DNA of 36,819 nucleotides from JBIQLO01 sp044464175 (GCA_044464175.1 JBIQLO010000006.1:1-36819); one strand, 5' to 3'. Shown: positions 15,815 to 23,863, counted from the stretch's first letter. Numbers and translations are program-made. Notes: generated by a model not told the origin, from the sequence alone.

Positions 15815-15852
15815 GTAAGCGGAGAATACGTTGGCCCGCTCCGACCGCTTAC
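15815..15852. repeat. 8-bp inverted repeat GTAAGCGG/CCGCTTAC
   Basis: The arms 15815-15822 and 15845-15852 are perfectly complementary, with a 22-base loop. It follows the previous hairpin and a T6 tract, suggesting a cluster of palindromic units rather than a single terminator. Confidence 0.5.
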
Positions 15853-16003
15853 TTCGTGCGCGGCTCGTTTCGCCGCCGTGGATTCGGAACCATGATTCAA
15901 GGACGGAGCCTTTGAAAACCGTAGGACAGGCTGAAAGCCCGTACGACCCGCCCGGTAATTGCGGATTTCGCAAAACTTCATTTATGCGGTACAACCGAAG
16001 TTC

Positions 16004-17020
16004 ATGGGCGAGCGCGTAACCATTCTGGGCGACGGGGCGATGGGGATGGTCTGTTCCATCCTTTTGAACGCCGGGCGGCATGAGGTGAAAATCTGGGGGG
16101 CGTTTGAACGCTCCATCGAACATCTGCTCCAGGAGCGGCGCAACGAGCGGCTTTTGCCGGGCATCCGCGTTCCGCCGGAGGTGCGCCTGACCGCCGCCGA
16201 CGCCGAGTGCTTCCGGGAGGCCACCCTGATCGTCTCGGCCATTCCCACGCAGTACATGCGCTCCGTCTGGCAGCGGCTGGAGCCGCACGTGCCGCCGGGG
16301 GTGCCGATCATCTCGGTGGCCAAGGGGATTGAAAACGGGACGTTGCTCCGGCCCACGCAGATCATCGCCGATGTCCTACTCGCCCGATGGGCGCAGCAGC
16401 CGGTTCGACCGCCGCTGGCGGCGCTGAGCGGCCCGAACATCGCGGCGGAGCTGGCACGATATCTGCCGGCCACCGCGGTGGCGGCCTCGGATGATCCGGA
16501 GCTGGCCAGGCGCGTGCAGGAGACTTTTTCCACCCCCTGGTTCCGGGTCTACACCAACGACGACGTGACCGGCGTGGAGCTGGCCGGGGCGACCAAGAAC
16601 ATCATCGCCCTGGCGGCGGGAATTGTGGATGGTCTGGGAGCGGGCTCCAACGCCAAGGCGGCGCTGGTGGCCCGGGGGCTGGTGGAAATCACCCGGCTGG
16701 GGGTGGCCATGGGAGCGCGGGAGGCGACGTTCCAGGGGTTGGCCGGGCTGGGGGACCTGATCACCACCTGCATCAGCCCCGAGGGGCGCAACCGCCGGGT
16801 GGGGGAGCAGATCGGCAAGGGACGGCGCCTGGAGCAGGTGCTGGAGGAGATGGACAGCGTGGCCGAGGGGGTGCCGACCACCCAGTCGGTCATGGCGCTG
16901 TCGCGACGGCACCAGGTGGAAATGCCGATCACGCAGGCGGTGCATGCGGTGCTGTTTGAGGGGCGGGACGTGCTGGCCGCCCTGACGGACCTGATGTCGC
17001 GCGAGCCCAAGGCGGAATAG
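16004..17020 (+). CDS. gpsA: NAD(P)H-dependent glycerol-3-phosphate dehydrogenase
   Basis: 338 residues from the ATG at 16004; an in-frame ATG 15 codons upstream lies in repeat-like DNA and is less likely. The N-terminal Rossmann motif I-L-G-D-G-A-M-G, the 'LSGPNIAAELA' segment (family G-P-x-x-A-x-E), the catalytic Lys198 in G-A-T-K-N-I-I-A, and 'GLAGLGDLITTC' are the standard GpsA landmarks. The enzyme makes sn-glycerol-3-phosphate from dihydroxyacetone phosphate for phospholipids. The glycine loop is usually G-A-G-S-W-G; here it is G-D-G-A-M-G. The opposite stereoisomer enzyme is encoded at 6643-7953. Confidence 0.93.
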   Translation: MGERVTILGDGAMGMVCSILLNAGRHEVKIWGAFERSIEHLLQERRNERLLPGIRVPPEVRLTAADAECFREATLIVSAIPTQYMRSVWQRLEPHVPPGVPIISVAKGIENGTLLRPTQIIADVLLARWAQQPVRPPLAALSGPNIAAELARYLPATAVAASDDPELARRVQETFSTPWFRVYTNDDVTGVELAGATKNIIALAAGIVDGLGAGSNAKAALVARGLVEITRLGVAMGAREATFQGLAGLGDLITTCISPEGRNRRVGEQIGKGRRLEQVLEEMDSVAEGVPTTQSVMALSRRHQVEMPITQAVHAVLFEGRDVLAALTDLMSREPKAE

Positions 17021-17212
17021 GGGACGGGGCGGCGGGAACCCCGGGCGGTCGGCCGGATCGGCCGCTTCGGGCGCGGTCTCTATTTCAACTTCCAATAACA
17101 CTCAAGTTTCCATCGCTGCCGCGACGATAGCAGGGGTGGGCGGGCAGTCTGCTTGCGGTCGAAGGATCGGCCGAATTTCAATCAAATCCGCCGTGCCAGG
17201 GAAGGTTTGAAC

Positions 17213-18457
17213 ATGCGAACGATCGCCATCATCAATCAAAAAGGCGGTTGCGGGAAGACGACCACGAGCATCAATCTGGCGGCCTGTCTGGCGCGCCTGG
17301 GGCAGAAAACGCTTCTGATCGACATGGACCCGCAGGGCCATTGCGGCGTCGGGCTGGCTGTGCCCGAGGAACAGATCGACCGAACCATCTTCGATGCGCT
17401 GATCGATCCGCCGGACCACGCCCCGGCCAAGCTCAATGAAATTGTCTGGCAGATCGCCACGGATTTCGACCTGGTGCCGTCCAACATCAAGCTGGCCGGC
17501 TTTGAACAGATGTTCGCCGGGCGCGAAGGGCGCGACCTGCGCCTCCGCCACGCCCTGGCCCCCCTGGGCAGCGCCTACAAATGGTGCATCATCGACTGCC
17601 CGCCGAGCGTCGGGCTGCTGACCTTCAACGCCCTCCAGGCGTGCGATGAGGTGATTGTGCCCGTGGAAACCGGCTTTTTCAGCCTGCATGGGCTGAGCAA
17701 GATGATGCAGACGCTGGAGATGCTCAAGCAGCACTGCGGGCGGGAGATCACCGTCCGCATTCTCCCCACGCTCTACGACACGCGGACCAAGCTGGCCCGC
17801 GAGGTCCTGGCGGAATTGCGCGGCAAGTTCCGCGAACAGCTGATGCAGAGCACCGTCAACTTCAACGCCAAGCTGAAGGAGGCAGCCAGCTTCGGCCAGC
17901 CGATCACCGAATACGACCCGGGCAGCCGGGGGTACAAGGATTTTGTCAACCTCGCCCGCGAGCTGATGGGGCACCGCCCGGAGGAGACGGTAGTGGTGGA
18001 CAACGCCCCGTTGTCGCGGCCGGCCGAACTGGTGCAGCGCGCCAAGCAATTGACGCAGCTGACCAACTACCAGTTTGGACGCAACACCGTGCCCCTGGCG
18101 CAGAGTTCGCAAGCCCCCCAGACGGAGGAGGCCGCCGAAGCGGCCGCCGCCGAAACCGACCGTAAAATCGCCGCGTTCTACGGCGTGCGCCAGGAGGCGG
18201 GGGAAGTGGTCTTCTCGGCCCGCTTCGAACAGGCGGACAAGGTGCTGATCGCCGGAGATTTCAACAACTGGTCGCCCGTGAGCACGCCCATGCAGGGCGG
18301 CTCAACCCCCGGGCACTGGTCCGCCCGGCTGCCGCTGATGCCGGGGCGCTATCGCTATCGGCTCGTGGTGGATGGGCAATGGATGACGGACCCGCACAAC
18401 CAGGATGTCGAGGAAAACCAGTTCGGTGAACTAAACAACGTGATTGAAGTTTTGTAA
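17213..18457 (+). CDS. ParA/MinD-type ATPase fused to a C-terminal CBM48 (AMPK-beta-like glycogen-binding) domain
   Basis: 414 residues from the ATG at 17213, preceded by AGGGAAGG. Residues 1-260 are a ParA/Soj-type ATPase: deviant Walker A 'KGGCGKTT' (10-17, signature Lys10, Lys15), L-I-D-M-D-P-Q-G (Asp37/Asp39), I-I-D-C-P-P-S (Asp128) and 'VETGFFSLHGL'. A linker (about 260-325, Ala/Glu-rich) leads to residues 330-414, an E-set CBM48 domain: 'VLIAGDFNNWSP', 'MPGRYRYRLVVDGQWMTDP', H-N-Q-D-V-E-E-N-Q-F-G and N-N-V-I-E-V. Such domains dock AMPK and glycogen enzymes on alpha-glucans. ParA ATPases normally position DNA or protein cargo. No ParB or parS-like gene is next to it; the following gene looks like a partner. 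Confidence 0.88.
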   Translation: MRTIAIINQKGGCGKTTTSINLAACLARLGQKTLLIDMDPQGHCGVGLAVPEEQIDRTIFDALIDPPDHAPAKLNEIVWQIATDFDLVPSNIKLAGFEQMFAGREGRDLRLRHALAPLGSAYKWCIIDCPPSVGLLTFNALQACDEVIVPVETGFFSLHGLSKMMQTLEMLKQHCGREITVRILPTLYDTRTKLAREVLAELRGKFREQLMQSTVNFNAKLKEAASFGQPITEYDPGSRGYKDFVNLARELMGHRPEETVVVDNAPLSRPAELVQRAKQLTQLTNYQFGRNTVPLAQSSQAPQTEEAAEAAAAETDRKIAAFYGVRQEAGEVVFSARFEQADKVLIAGDFNNWSPVSTPMQGGSTPGHWSARLPLMPGRYRYRLVVDGQWMTDPHNQDVEENQFGELNNVIEVL

Positions 18458-18531
18458 AACCAGTGTCCCCCTCCCGGGCCTTGCAGGCCGAGGCGGCAAT
18501 CCCCGGAGAGCGGCACTCAGCATTCATCACT

Positions 18532-19986
18532 ATGGACCACAACATGGACGAACTCGGCCGATTGTTTCTGGGGGATGTGCGCCGCCGCCAGACCGAGGGG
18601 CAGCTCCCGCCCAAGCGCCGAGCCCCGGGGAGCAAGCCGGATGTGAGCATTGACCTGACCCCGGAAGAATTCGCCCGCATGTTTGGCGACAACGCCCAGC
18701 CTCGGGGGGATGCCCCCGCGCTGGTCCAGGCGGTGTTGGCGCCGCATCTCAACGGGCGGCAGGGGCAGTGCGTCCGGCAGTACGCCCGCCATCTGGCGGC
18801 CGAGGGAAGCCGCGTGGGGCTGATCGAGCTGGACGGCTCCAGGCTGCAGGTCAGTTGCTTTGAACAGGGCGGCCAGACCTCCGAAGCGGCGCCGCTTCAG
18901 ATCACGCAGATGCGCCCCATCGTCGAAGCGCTTCAGGAGATGAACTGGGATGTGAACCAGTGGGTGCTTTCCATCGCCCATCCGCGCACGCCCGAGGCCC
19001 GCGCCCTGCTGCGCGGCGTCGGGCATTGGACGCTGCTGGCCACCTGCGACCATGACGGCGTGGTGGGGGCCTATCGCACGCTTAAAGGGCTGCGCGAGGA
19101 TCAACGCCCTGAGGTGACGGTGGCGGTGCTGGATGCGCTGGAGCCGCGGCAGGCCGGGGGAATCTTCGACAAGCTCTCAAGCGTTTGCCAGCAGTTTCTG
19201 GAGTGGCCGCTGCAGCATCGCATCGTGGTGCGGGAAGACCCGCAGGCGGGCGAGCAGCAGGTCTTCACCAGCGAGGGATCGGCGATCATCTGGCCGGCCA
19301 TCGAGCAGTTTATTGGCGGACTCAGCGCCGAAACGGAGGAGGAGATCGATCCCGCTCCGCAGGCGCCCGCGGCCACATCCCCCTCCCGCAAGCAGGTGGT
19401 GGGCGAGATTGTCCTGCCGGAGCCGGCCACACCCAGGGTGGTCGAGGCTGAGCCCCTTCCCGTGTCCGTCGCCCAGGCGCCGGTAGCTCAGGCGCCGGTG
19501 GCTCCAATGACGGCCGATCCGCGCCCGCAGGAGGCCAAGCCCCTGCCCGCCACAGGCTCGGAGGATGAGGTGATTGACCTGCCGCCGGGAGCGGCAGCAG
19601 GGGTATTGGAGGCGATTCTGCGCCATCAGGGGCAGGAGCTGACCCAGTCTCCCCTGCATCCGCCGATGTGCCCCGAGGCCTGCCTGGCCGTGGGGCGGGA
19701 TGGTCGGCTGACGCTGGCGGCGGCCGCCTCAGCGGGGCTGGCGAATCTGCGGGCGATCGCCCAGGCGTACCACTGGCTGCGGGAAAACCACGCCCTGATC
19801 CGCATGGCCCTGCCCCAGTTCGCCATCAACGCCGACAACGAGCCGCAGATGCGACTATTCGTGGACCATTCGGACCTGTGCGCCCAGTCGCTGGCGCCGC
19901 TGCTTCAAAATCCGCACGTGCGGATTCAGCCCTACCGCCGCGTGCGCTGGGGGGAAAAGGCGGGTCTGCTTCTGGAGGCGGCCTGA
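18532..19986 (+). CDS. Partner of the ParA-CBM48 protein: ParA/MinD-like domain without P-loop, Pro/Ala linker and unknown C-terminal domain
   Basis: 484 residues from the ATG at 18532; a GTG at 18463 or ATG at 18544 are alternatives, and no strong ribosome site decides. After M-D-E-L-G-R-L-F-L and a D-L-T-P-E-E-F-A-R-M-F segment, residues 63-265 have the beta-alpha rhythm of a MinD/ParA fold: V-L-A-P-H-L-N-G-R-Q-G-Q-C, then V-G-L-I-E-L-D-G, then V-T-V-A-V-L-D-A. The G-K-T/S of Walker A is missing. Residues 270-345 are a Pro/Ala-rich linker with a 'VAQAPVAQAPV' repeat. Residues 350-484 form an unrecognised domain. It follows the ATPase gene by 74 bases on the same strand. The MinD relationship is a judgement from pattern only. 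Confidence 0.75.
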   Translation: MDHNMDELGRLFLGDVRRRQTEGQLPPKRRAPGSKPDVSIDLTPEEFARMFGDNAQPRGDAPALVQAVLAPHLNGRQGQCVRQYARHLAAEGSRVGLIELDGSRLQVSCFEQGGQTSEAAPLQITQMRPIVEALQEMNWDVNQWVLSIAHPRTPEARALLRGVGHWTLLATCDHDGVVGAYRTLKGLREDQRPEVTVAVLDALEPRQAGGIFDKLSSVCQQFLEWPLQHRIVVREDPQAGEQQVFTSEGSAIIWPAIEQFIGGLSAETEEEIDPAPQAPAATSPSRKQVVGEIVLPEPATPRVVEAEPLPVSVAQAPVAQAPVAPMTADPRPQEAKPLPATGSEDEVIDLPPGAAAGVLEAILRHQGQELTQSPLHPPMCPEACLAVGRDGRLTLAAAASAGLANLRAIAQAYHWLRENHALIRMALPQFAINADNEPQMRLFVDHSDLCAQSLAPLLQNPHVRIQPYRRVRWGEKAGLLLEAA

Positions 19987-20059
19987 AAAGGACAAAACGG
20001 AAAGCAGCGGTAAAACCCGCCGCTTCCCGTTTTGTGCCTGTGCCGGCTTTTCTGCCGGC

Positions 20060-20659
20060 TTATCGTCCGACCGGCCGGCCCTTTTCTTCCACCGCGCCAA
20101 GCTGATGCCCGCCATCGCGCTGATGGCGCCCCATCATGCTTGAGGCCTCGTGGTACACCCCCTTGGCCCGATTGGACAGGTGTCGCCCGGTGGCGGAGAG
20201 AGAATCCGTGGTTTCATGGGCGTAGTGAACGGCCTTGTCGCGAATCAGCGACCGACGACGCCGGCCGGACACCGGGTCCATCAAAAACATCAGCCCCGCT
20301 CCCAGCCCCAGCATTCCCAGGGCGATGCCCACCGTGCTGCCGCTTAAGACGGTGGATTCATCGGATTCCATCCGTCTTGAGGCGGCCGCGCGCAGCCGCC
20401 GCTCCAGTTGCTGTCTGCCACGGGTGAGGGAATCGCCCGCCTGGGCGGCATAGTCGGTGGCGCTTTGGCGCAGCCGGCGCATCTTGTCCCCCGCCTGCGA
20501 GGCATAGTCACTCGCTTCGCTGAGCATTTCACCGGCCTGTCGGCGCAGATAGCGGCGGCGTGATTCCCCTTCGGCCGGGTCCAGCAGATACATGGCCATT
20601 GCCCCCATCGCGGCACCGCCCATCAGGAAGGTGAAGACTTCAATCAGGTCGCGTTTCAT
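20060..20659 (-). CDS. YtxH-like protein with two duplicated membrane-anchor modules
   Basis: 199 residues from the ATG at 20659, with AGGAG seven bases upstream. Two similar modules are visible, each a glycine-rich membrane helix followed by Leu/Met-Asp-Pro and a basic run: helix 7-26 with L-L-D-P-A-E-G-E-S-R-R-R (25-36), and helix 109-127 with L-M-D-P-V-S-G-R-R-R-R (126-136). Between and after them are amphipathic Ala/Gln-rich helices (D-Y-A-S-Q-A-G-D and D-Y-A-A-Q-A-G-D repeats). The pattern recalls YtxH/gas-vesicle-like stress envelope proteins. The D-P-x-x-G-R-R-R motif is common in such proteins. It is about 180 bases downstream of gltX on the same strand. Confidence 0.78.
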   Translation of the reverse strand: MKRDLIEVFTFLMGGAAMGAMAMYLLDPAEGESRRRYLRRQAGEMLSEASDYASQAGDKMRRLRQSATDYAAQAGDSLTRGRQQLERRLRAAASRRMESDESTVLSGSTVGIALGMLGLGAGLMFLMDPVSGRRRRSLIRDKAVHYAHETTDSLSATGRHLSNRAKGVYHEASSMMGRHQRDGGHQLGAVEEKGRPVGR

Positions 20660-20836
20660 GGATGACTCCTTTCGTGCAGCATGTACGACATTGTGTCGCG
20701 GCTCCCCGCCCGTCCGGGGCCGCTGATCATTCCAATGGAAGAGACAGCAAACGGGGTGCCGCAAGCGCGGGGAGGCGCCCCTCCGCTTCCTGGGCGGCGC
20801 GGCCTGGACTGCTGCAAAAGATGGGGAAATCAGTCG

Positions 20837-22471
20837 TTATGCCTGGACCAGCCGCAACACGCGCCCAATGCGGGCGAGGGTGCGCTGCTGGCCCAGCAGT
20901 TCCAGCGTCTCGAAGATGGGAGGGCTGACCGAGCTGCCGCTGAGGGCCAGGCGGATCGGCTGGGCCACCTTGCCCAGTCCCAGCCCCCGGTCATCGCACA
21001 TGCGTTTGATCGCCTCCTCCAGCACCGGCGCGGTCCAGGGATTGGCCTGCTCCAGCACGGGCACGACATCGTTGAGCAGCGCCAGCCCCTGTCCCTCGTT
21101 CTTCTTGAGGATTTTGTCCACGGCCTTGGGGTCGTACTGCACCTGGTCGTCGGGGAGGAAGAAGAAGCGGGATTTCTCATCCACCTCGCGCAGGATGTGA
21201 AACCCTTTGTTCATCGCCAGAACCCGCAAAAGCTGTTCGTCGGTCCCCTGGTTGAGAGGGGAGTCGGGATTGACCGACAGATAATCGCGCAGCGCCGCCA
21301 GCAGACGCTCCGGCGTGGCGGCCGTGCAGGCCTCGGTGTTGAACGCCAGCAGCTTGTCCCGGTTAAAGCGGGCGTTGCTCTTGCCGATTCCCTCGATGGA
21401 AAACAGCTCGACCATTTCCGCCACGCTCATGCGCTCCCGGTCGCCGCCGGGGCTCCAGCCCAGCAGCGCGATGAAATTCAGCAGCACTTCGGGCAGGTAG
21501 CCGCTCTTGCGGAAGTCGCGGATCAGGATCTCCGGCAGATCGGCCTCCGACAGGCCAATGACGGGCATCAGGGCGGTCTGCTCGGCCGGATCAAGCTGGC
21601 GGGCGCTGTCCTCCAGCCAGCCGGCCAGGCGTTCGCCGTCGAGCTTCGCCTGGCTCGCCAAGTCCAGGGCGGTCAGCTTCATGTTGCGCAGCCACATCGT
21701 CGCCTGGTGGCGGATTTTCTTGTCCCGGTCGCGCTTGGACATCTTCGACCCGTCGTTGTTCAGGATGATCGGCAGGTGCCCGTAGACGGGGCGGGGGTAG
21801 CCCAGCGCCTCCTGCAGGGCGATGTGGTTGACCGTGTTGAGCAGGTGCTCCTGCCCTCGCAGAATGTGCGTGACCCCCATCTCCGCATCGTCGATGACGA
21901 CGGCGAAATGGTACGTGGGCATCCCGTCGGTCTTGCGGATCACAAAATCCTGCACCTGACGCGGGTCCAGCACGATCGTCTTGCCCAGCACGACGTCGTC
22001 GAAGCGGTATTCCTTCACCGGCATGGCAAAGCGGACGACGTGGGGGCGGCCTTCGGCCTCGTACTGGCGCACCTGCTCCTCGGTCAGTTGCGGGCGACGG
22101 TAGAGATAAGCGCGCTTGGCGCGCTCGGCCGCCTTGCGCTGGGCGTCCAACTCCTCGGGGGTTTCATATGCCTTGTACGCCAGTCCTTTTTCGATGAACC
22201 CGTCGATGATCCGGTTGTAAATATCGACGCGCTTCGACTGGTACATCAATTCCGGATTGTCCCAGTCCAGCCCCAGCCATTTCAGGTCGCTCAGGATCGA
22301 CTGGACCGAGGCCTCGGAGCTGCGGGCCAGGTCGGTGTCCTCCATGCGCAGGAAGAATTTTCCCTTGAGGTGCCTGGCCAGCAGCCAGGGAAACAGGGCC
22401 GAGCGGGCGTTGCCGATCTGCAGATGGCCGGTGGGGGAGGGGGCGAAACGGGTGACGACGGCGTTATTCAT
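20837..22471 (-). CDS. gltX: Glutamate--tRNA ligase (class I) with altered HIGH motif
   Basis: 544 residues from the ATG at 22471; a GTG four codons earlier is possible. Clear GluRS landmarks: 'RFAPSPTGHLQIGNARSALF' (8-27), R-M-E-D-T-D (42-47), the 'YETPEELDAQRKAAERA' connective peptide, 'GMPTYHFAVVIDDAEMGVTH' and K-M-S-K-R (243-247). It charges tRNA-Glu. The usual L-H-[IV]-G of the HIGH-like motif reads L-Q-I-G here: the codon at residue 18 is CAG, not CAC or CAT. The C-terminal anticodon-binding region is present at normal length. tRNA-Arg lies 46 bases upstream on the same strand. A second GluRS is not visible in the window. Confidence 0.93.
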   Translation of the reverse strand: MNNAVVTRFAPSPTGHLQIGNARSALFPWLLARHLKGKFFLRMEDTDLARSSEASVQSILSDLKWLGLDWDNPELMYQSKRVDIYNRIIDGFIEKGLAYKAYETPEELDAQRKAAERAKRAYLYRRPQLTEEQVRQYEAEGRPHVVRFAMPVKEYRFDDVVLGKTIVLDPRQVQDFVIRKTDGMPTYHFAVVIDDAEMGVTHILRGQEHLLNTVNHIALQEALGYPRPVYGHLPIILNNDGSKMSKRDRDKKIRHQATMWLRNMKLTALDLASQAKLDGERLAGWLEDSARQLDPAEQTALMPVIGLSEADLPEILIRDFRKSGYLPEVLLNFIALLGWSPGGDRERMSVAEMVELFSIEGIGKSNARFNRDKLLAFNTEACTAATPERLLAALRDYLSVNPDSPLNQGTDEQLLRVLAMNKGFHILREVDEKSRFFFLPDDQVQYDPKAVDKILKKNEGQGLALLNDVVPVLEQANPWTAPVLEEAIKRMCDDRGLGLGKVAQPIRLALSGSSVSPPIFETLELLGQQRTLARIGRVLRLVQA

Positions 22472-22517
22472 GACAGCAGGCACTCCAAAGTCCCAAATTC
22501 AAAATCGGCAATGGGAA

Positions 22518-22591
22518 TACCCCCGACAGGGATCGAACCTGTAACCTGCGCTTTAGGAAAGCGCCGCTCTGTCCAATTGAGCTACGGGGGC
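22518..22591 (-). tRNA. tRNA-Arg (CCU anticodon)
   Basis: Read on the minus strand: acceptor GCCCCCG, D-arm with GCTC/GAGC, anticodon stem GCGCT/AGCGC with loop TTCCTAA giving anticodon CCU, T-arm ACAGG-TTCGATC-CCTGT, 3' acceptor CGGGGGT and discriminator A. The first pair is G-U, the other six are Watson-Crick. CCA is not encoded. It reads AGG codons and lies just upstream of gltX. Confidence 0.93.
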
Positions 22592-22609
22592 ACCGCGCGG
22601 CCATTTTAC

Positions 22610-22629
22610 GCGGGCGGGTCCCCGCCCGC
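22610..22629. repeat. Perfect GC palindrome upstream of tRNA-Arg
   Basis: GCGGGCGGG (22610-22618) and CCCGCCCGC (22621-22629) are perfectly complementary. The 170-base spacer between the divergent tRNA-Arg and ilvC genes also holds GATCGCA (22639) and TGCGATC (22682) as an inverted pair. No promoter could be assigned with confidence. Confidence 0.6.
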
Positions 22630-22761
22630 CACCCTGGAGATCGCAAAGCGCCCCGCGTCCGGGAAATTACACGCTCCCCGATGCGATCCCGCCGCCCTTG
22701 CCGGGGCGGGGGCCGGTGAGTACCATGCCCCATTCAAAATAACCCGAGGAGCTTTTTTACA

Positions 22762-23781
22762 ATGCCCGAACCGATGAAGATCGTTTATGAAGCCGACGCC
22801 CCGCTGGACGCCCTGCAGGGCAAGACCGTCGCCATTCTGGGCTTCGGATCGCAGGGCCACGCCCATGGCCTGAATCTCCGCGACAGCGGCGTAAAGGTGA
22901 TCGTCGCCAACCGCCCCGACAGCGCCAACGGCCGCCTGGCCAAGGAGCAGGGGTTCGAGCCGATGAGCGTGGAGGCCGCCGTCAAGCAGGCCGATCTCAT
23001 CATCGTCACCCTGCCGGATGAGGTGCAGCCGGGCGTCTATGAAAAGAGCATCGCCCCCCACCTCACCGCCGGCAAGGCGCTGGGCTTCACCCACGGGTTC
23101 AACGTCCACTTCAAGACGATCGTGCCGCCGAAGGATGTGGATGTGCTGCTGGTGGCCCCCAAGGGGCCCGGCCATCTGGTCCGCAGCGAATTCGAGCGCG
23201 GCGGCGGCGTGCCGTGCCTGCTGGCCGTTCACCAGAACGCCACCGGCAAGGCCCGTGACATCGGGCTGGCCTGGGCCCGCGGCATCGGAGGCGCCCGCAG
23301 CGGCGTCATCGAAACCACCTTCAAGGATGAGTGCGAAACCGACCTGTTCGGCGAGCAGGCCGTCCTGTGCGGCGGCCTCTCGGCCCTGATCAAGGCCGGC
23401 TTCGAGACGCTGACCGAGGCCGGCTATCCGCCGGAAATGGCCTACTTCGAGTGCGTCCACGAGGTCAAGCTGATCGTCGATCTGATCTACCAGGGCGGGC
23501 TGGATTACATGCGCTATTCCATCAGTAACACGGCCGAATACGGCGACCTGACCCGCGGCCCGCGCCTGATCAACTCCGCCGTCAAGGCCGAGATGAAGAA
23601 GGTGCTCCAGGAGATCCAGTCCGGCCAGTTCGCCAAAGAGTGGCGGGCGGAATACGAAGGGGGCATGAAGGAATTCAAGCGCCTCTACGAAGCCGACAAC
23701 AGCCACCCGGTGGAGACCACCGGGCGTCGCCTCCGCAAGCTGATGCCCTGGCTCAAGGCCAAGGAGCCGCCCAAGAGCTAA
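22762..23781 (+). CDS. ilvC: Ketol-acid reductoisomerase (class I)
   Basis: 339 residues, the short class I length. 'GFGSQGHAHGLNLRDSGV' is the NAD(P)H-binding loop; the following V-I-V-A-N-R-P-D-S-A-N determines cofactor choice. The metal sites are in E-T-D-L-F-G-E-Q-A-V-L-C-G-G and the C-terminal 'MAYFECVHEVKLIVDLIYQG'. The enzyme isomerises and reduces acetolactate in valine, leucine and isoleucine synthesis. GAGGAG lies ten bases before the ATG. No ilvB or ilvN is adjacent, so it is a stand-alone gene; a strong hairpin follows 16 bases after the stop. Confidence 0.96.
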   Translation: MPEPMKIVYEADAPLDALQGKTVAILGFGSQGHAHGLNLRDSGVKVIVANRPDSANGRLAKEQGFEPMSVEAAVKQADLIIVTLPDEVQPGVYEKSIAPHLTAGKALGFTHGFNVHFKTIVPPKDVDVLLVAPKGPGHLVRSEFERGGGVPCLLAVHQNATGKARDIGLAWARGIGGARSGVIETTFKDECETDLFGEQAVLCGGLSALIKAGFETLTEAGYPPEMAYFECVHEVKLIVDLIYQGGLDYMRYSISNTAEYGDLTRGPRLINSAVKAEMKKVLQEIQSGQFAKEWRAEYEGGMKEFKRLYEADNSHPVETTGRRLRKLMPWLKAKEPPKS

Positions 23782-23797
23782 CGCCTACGCTCCTCCT

Positions 23798-23824
23798 CCC
23801 TCCCCCGGTATGCCCGGGGGAGGG
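23798..23824. terminator. 11-bp hairpin after ilvC (terminator-like, no T tract)
   Basis: CCCTCCCCCGG (23798-23808) pairs perfectly with CCGGGGGAGGG (23814-23824) around a five-base loop, 16 bases after the ilvC stop. It is followed by TTGGGGAGGG rather than T residues. It could be a factor-dependent stop or a repeat element. Confidence 0.5.
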
Positions 23825-23841
23825 TTGGGGAGGGGGCTTGC

Positions 23842-23863
23842 GTAGGGCACGCTGCTACGTGCC
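23842..23863. repeat. GTAGGGC palindrome between ilvC and the galU-like gene
   Basis: GGCACG (23846-23851) pairs with CGTGCC (23858-23863) around CTGCTA. It begins with GTAGG like the elements at 7951, 8431 and 13664, and ends near CTACG. Confidence 0.5.

Larger units (their letters stand above)
15700..16003. other. 304-base palindrome-rich spacer upstream of gpsA
   Basis: No gene is seen. The spacer contains the palindromes at 15759-15790 and 15815-15852 and a degenerate GTAGGACAGGCTGAAAGCC element at 15921-15939. A CTTTGAAAACC stretch precedes the last element. Confidence 0.6.

Noticed and set aside
17102..18112. A 336-codon minus-strand open frame and others like it over ilvC, galU, glyA and the flippase
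   Set aside because: Mirror images of recognised genes with no motifs of their own.
20681..22777. A 698-codon plus-strand open frame
   Set aside because: It is antisense to gltX and tRNA-Arg, has the His/Gln/Arg/Leu composition of a mirrored GC-rich gene, and no recognisable motif.
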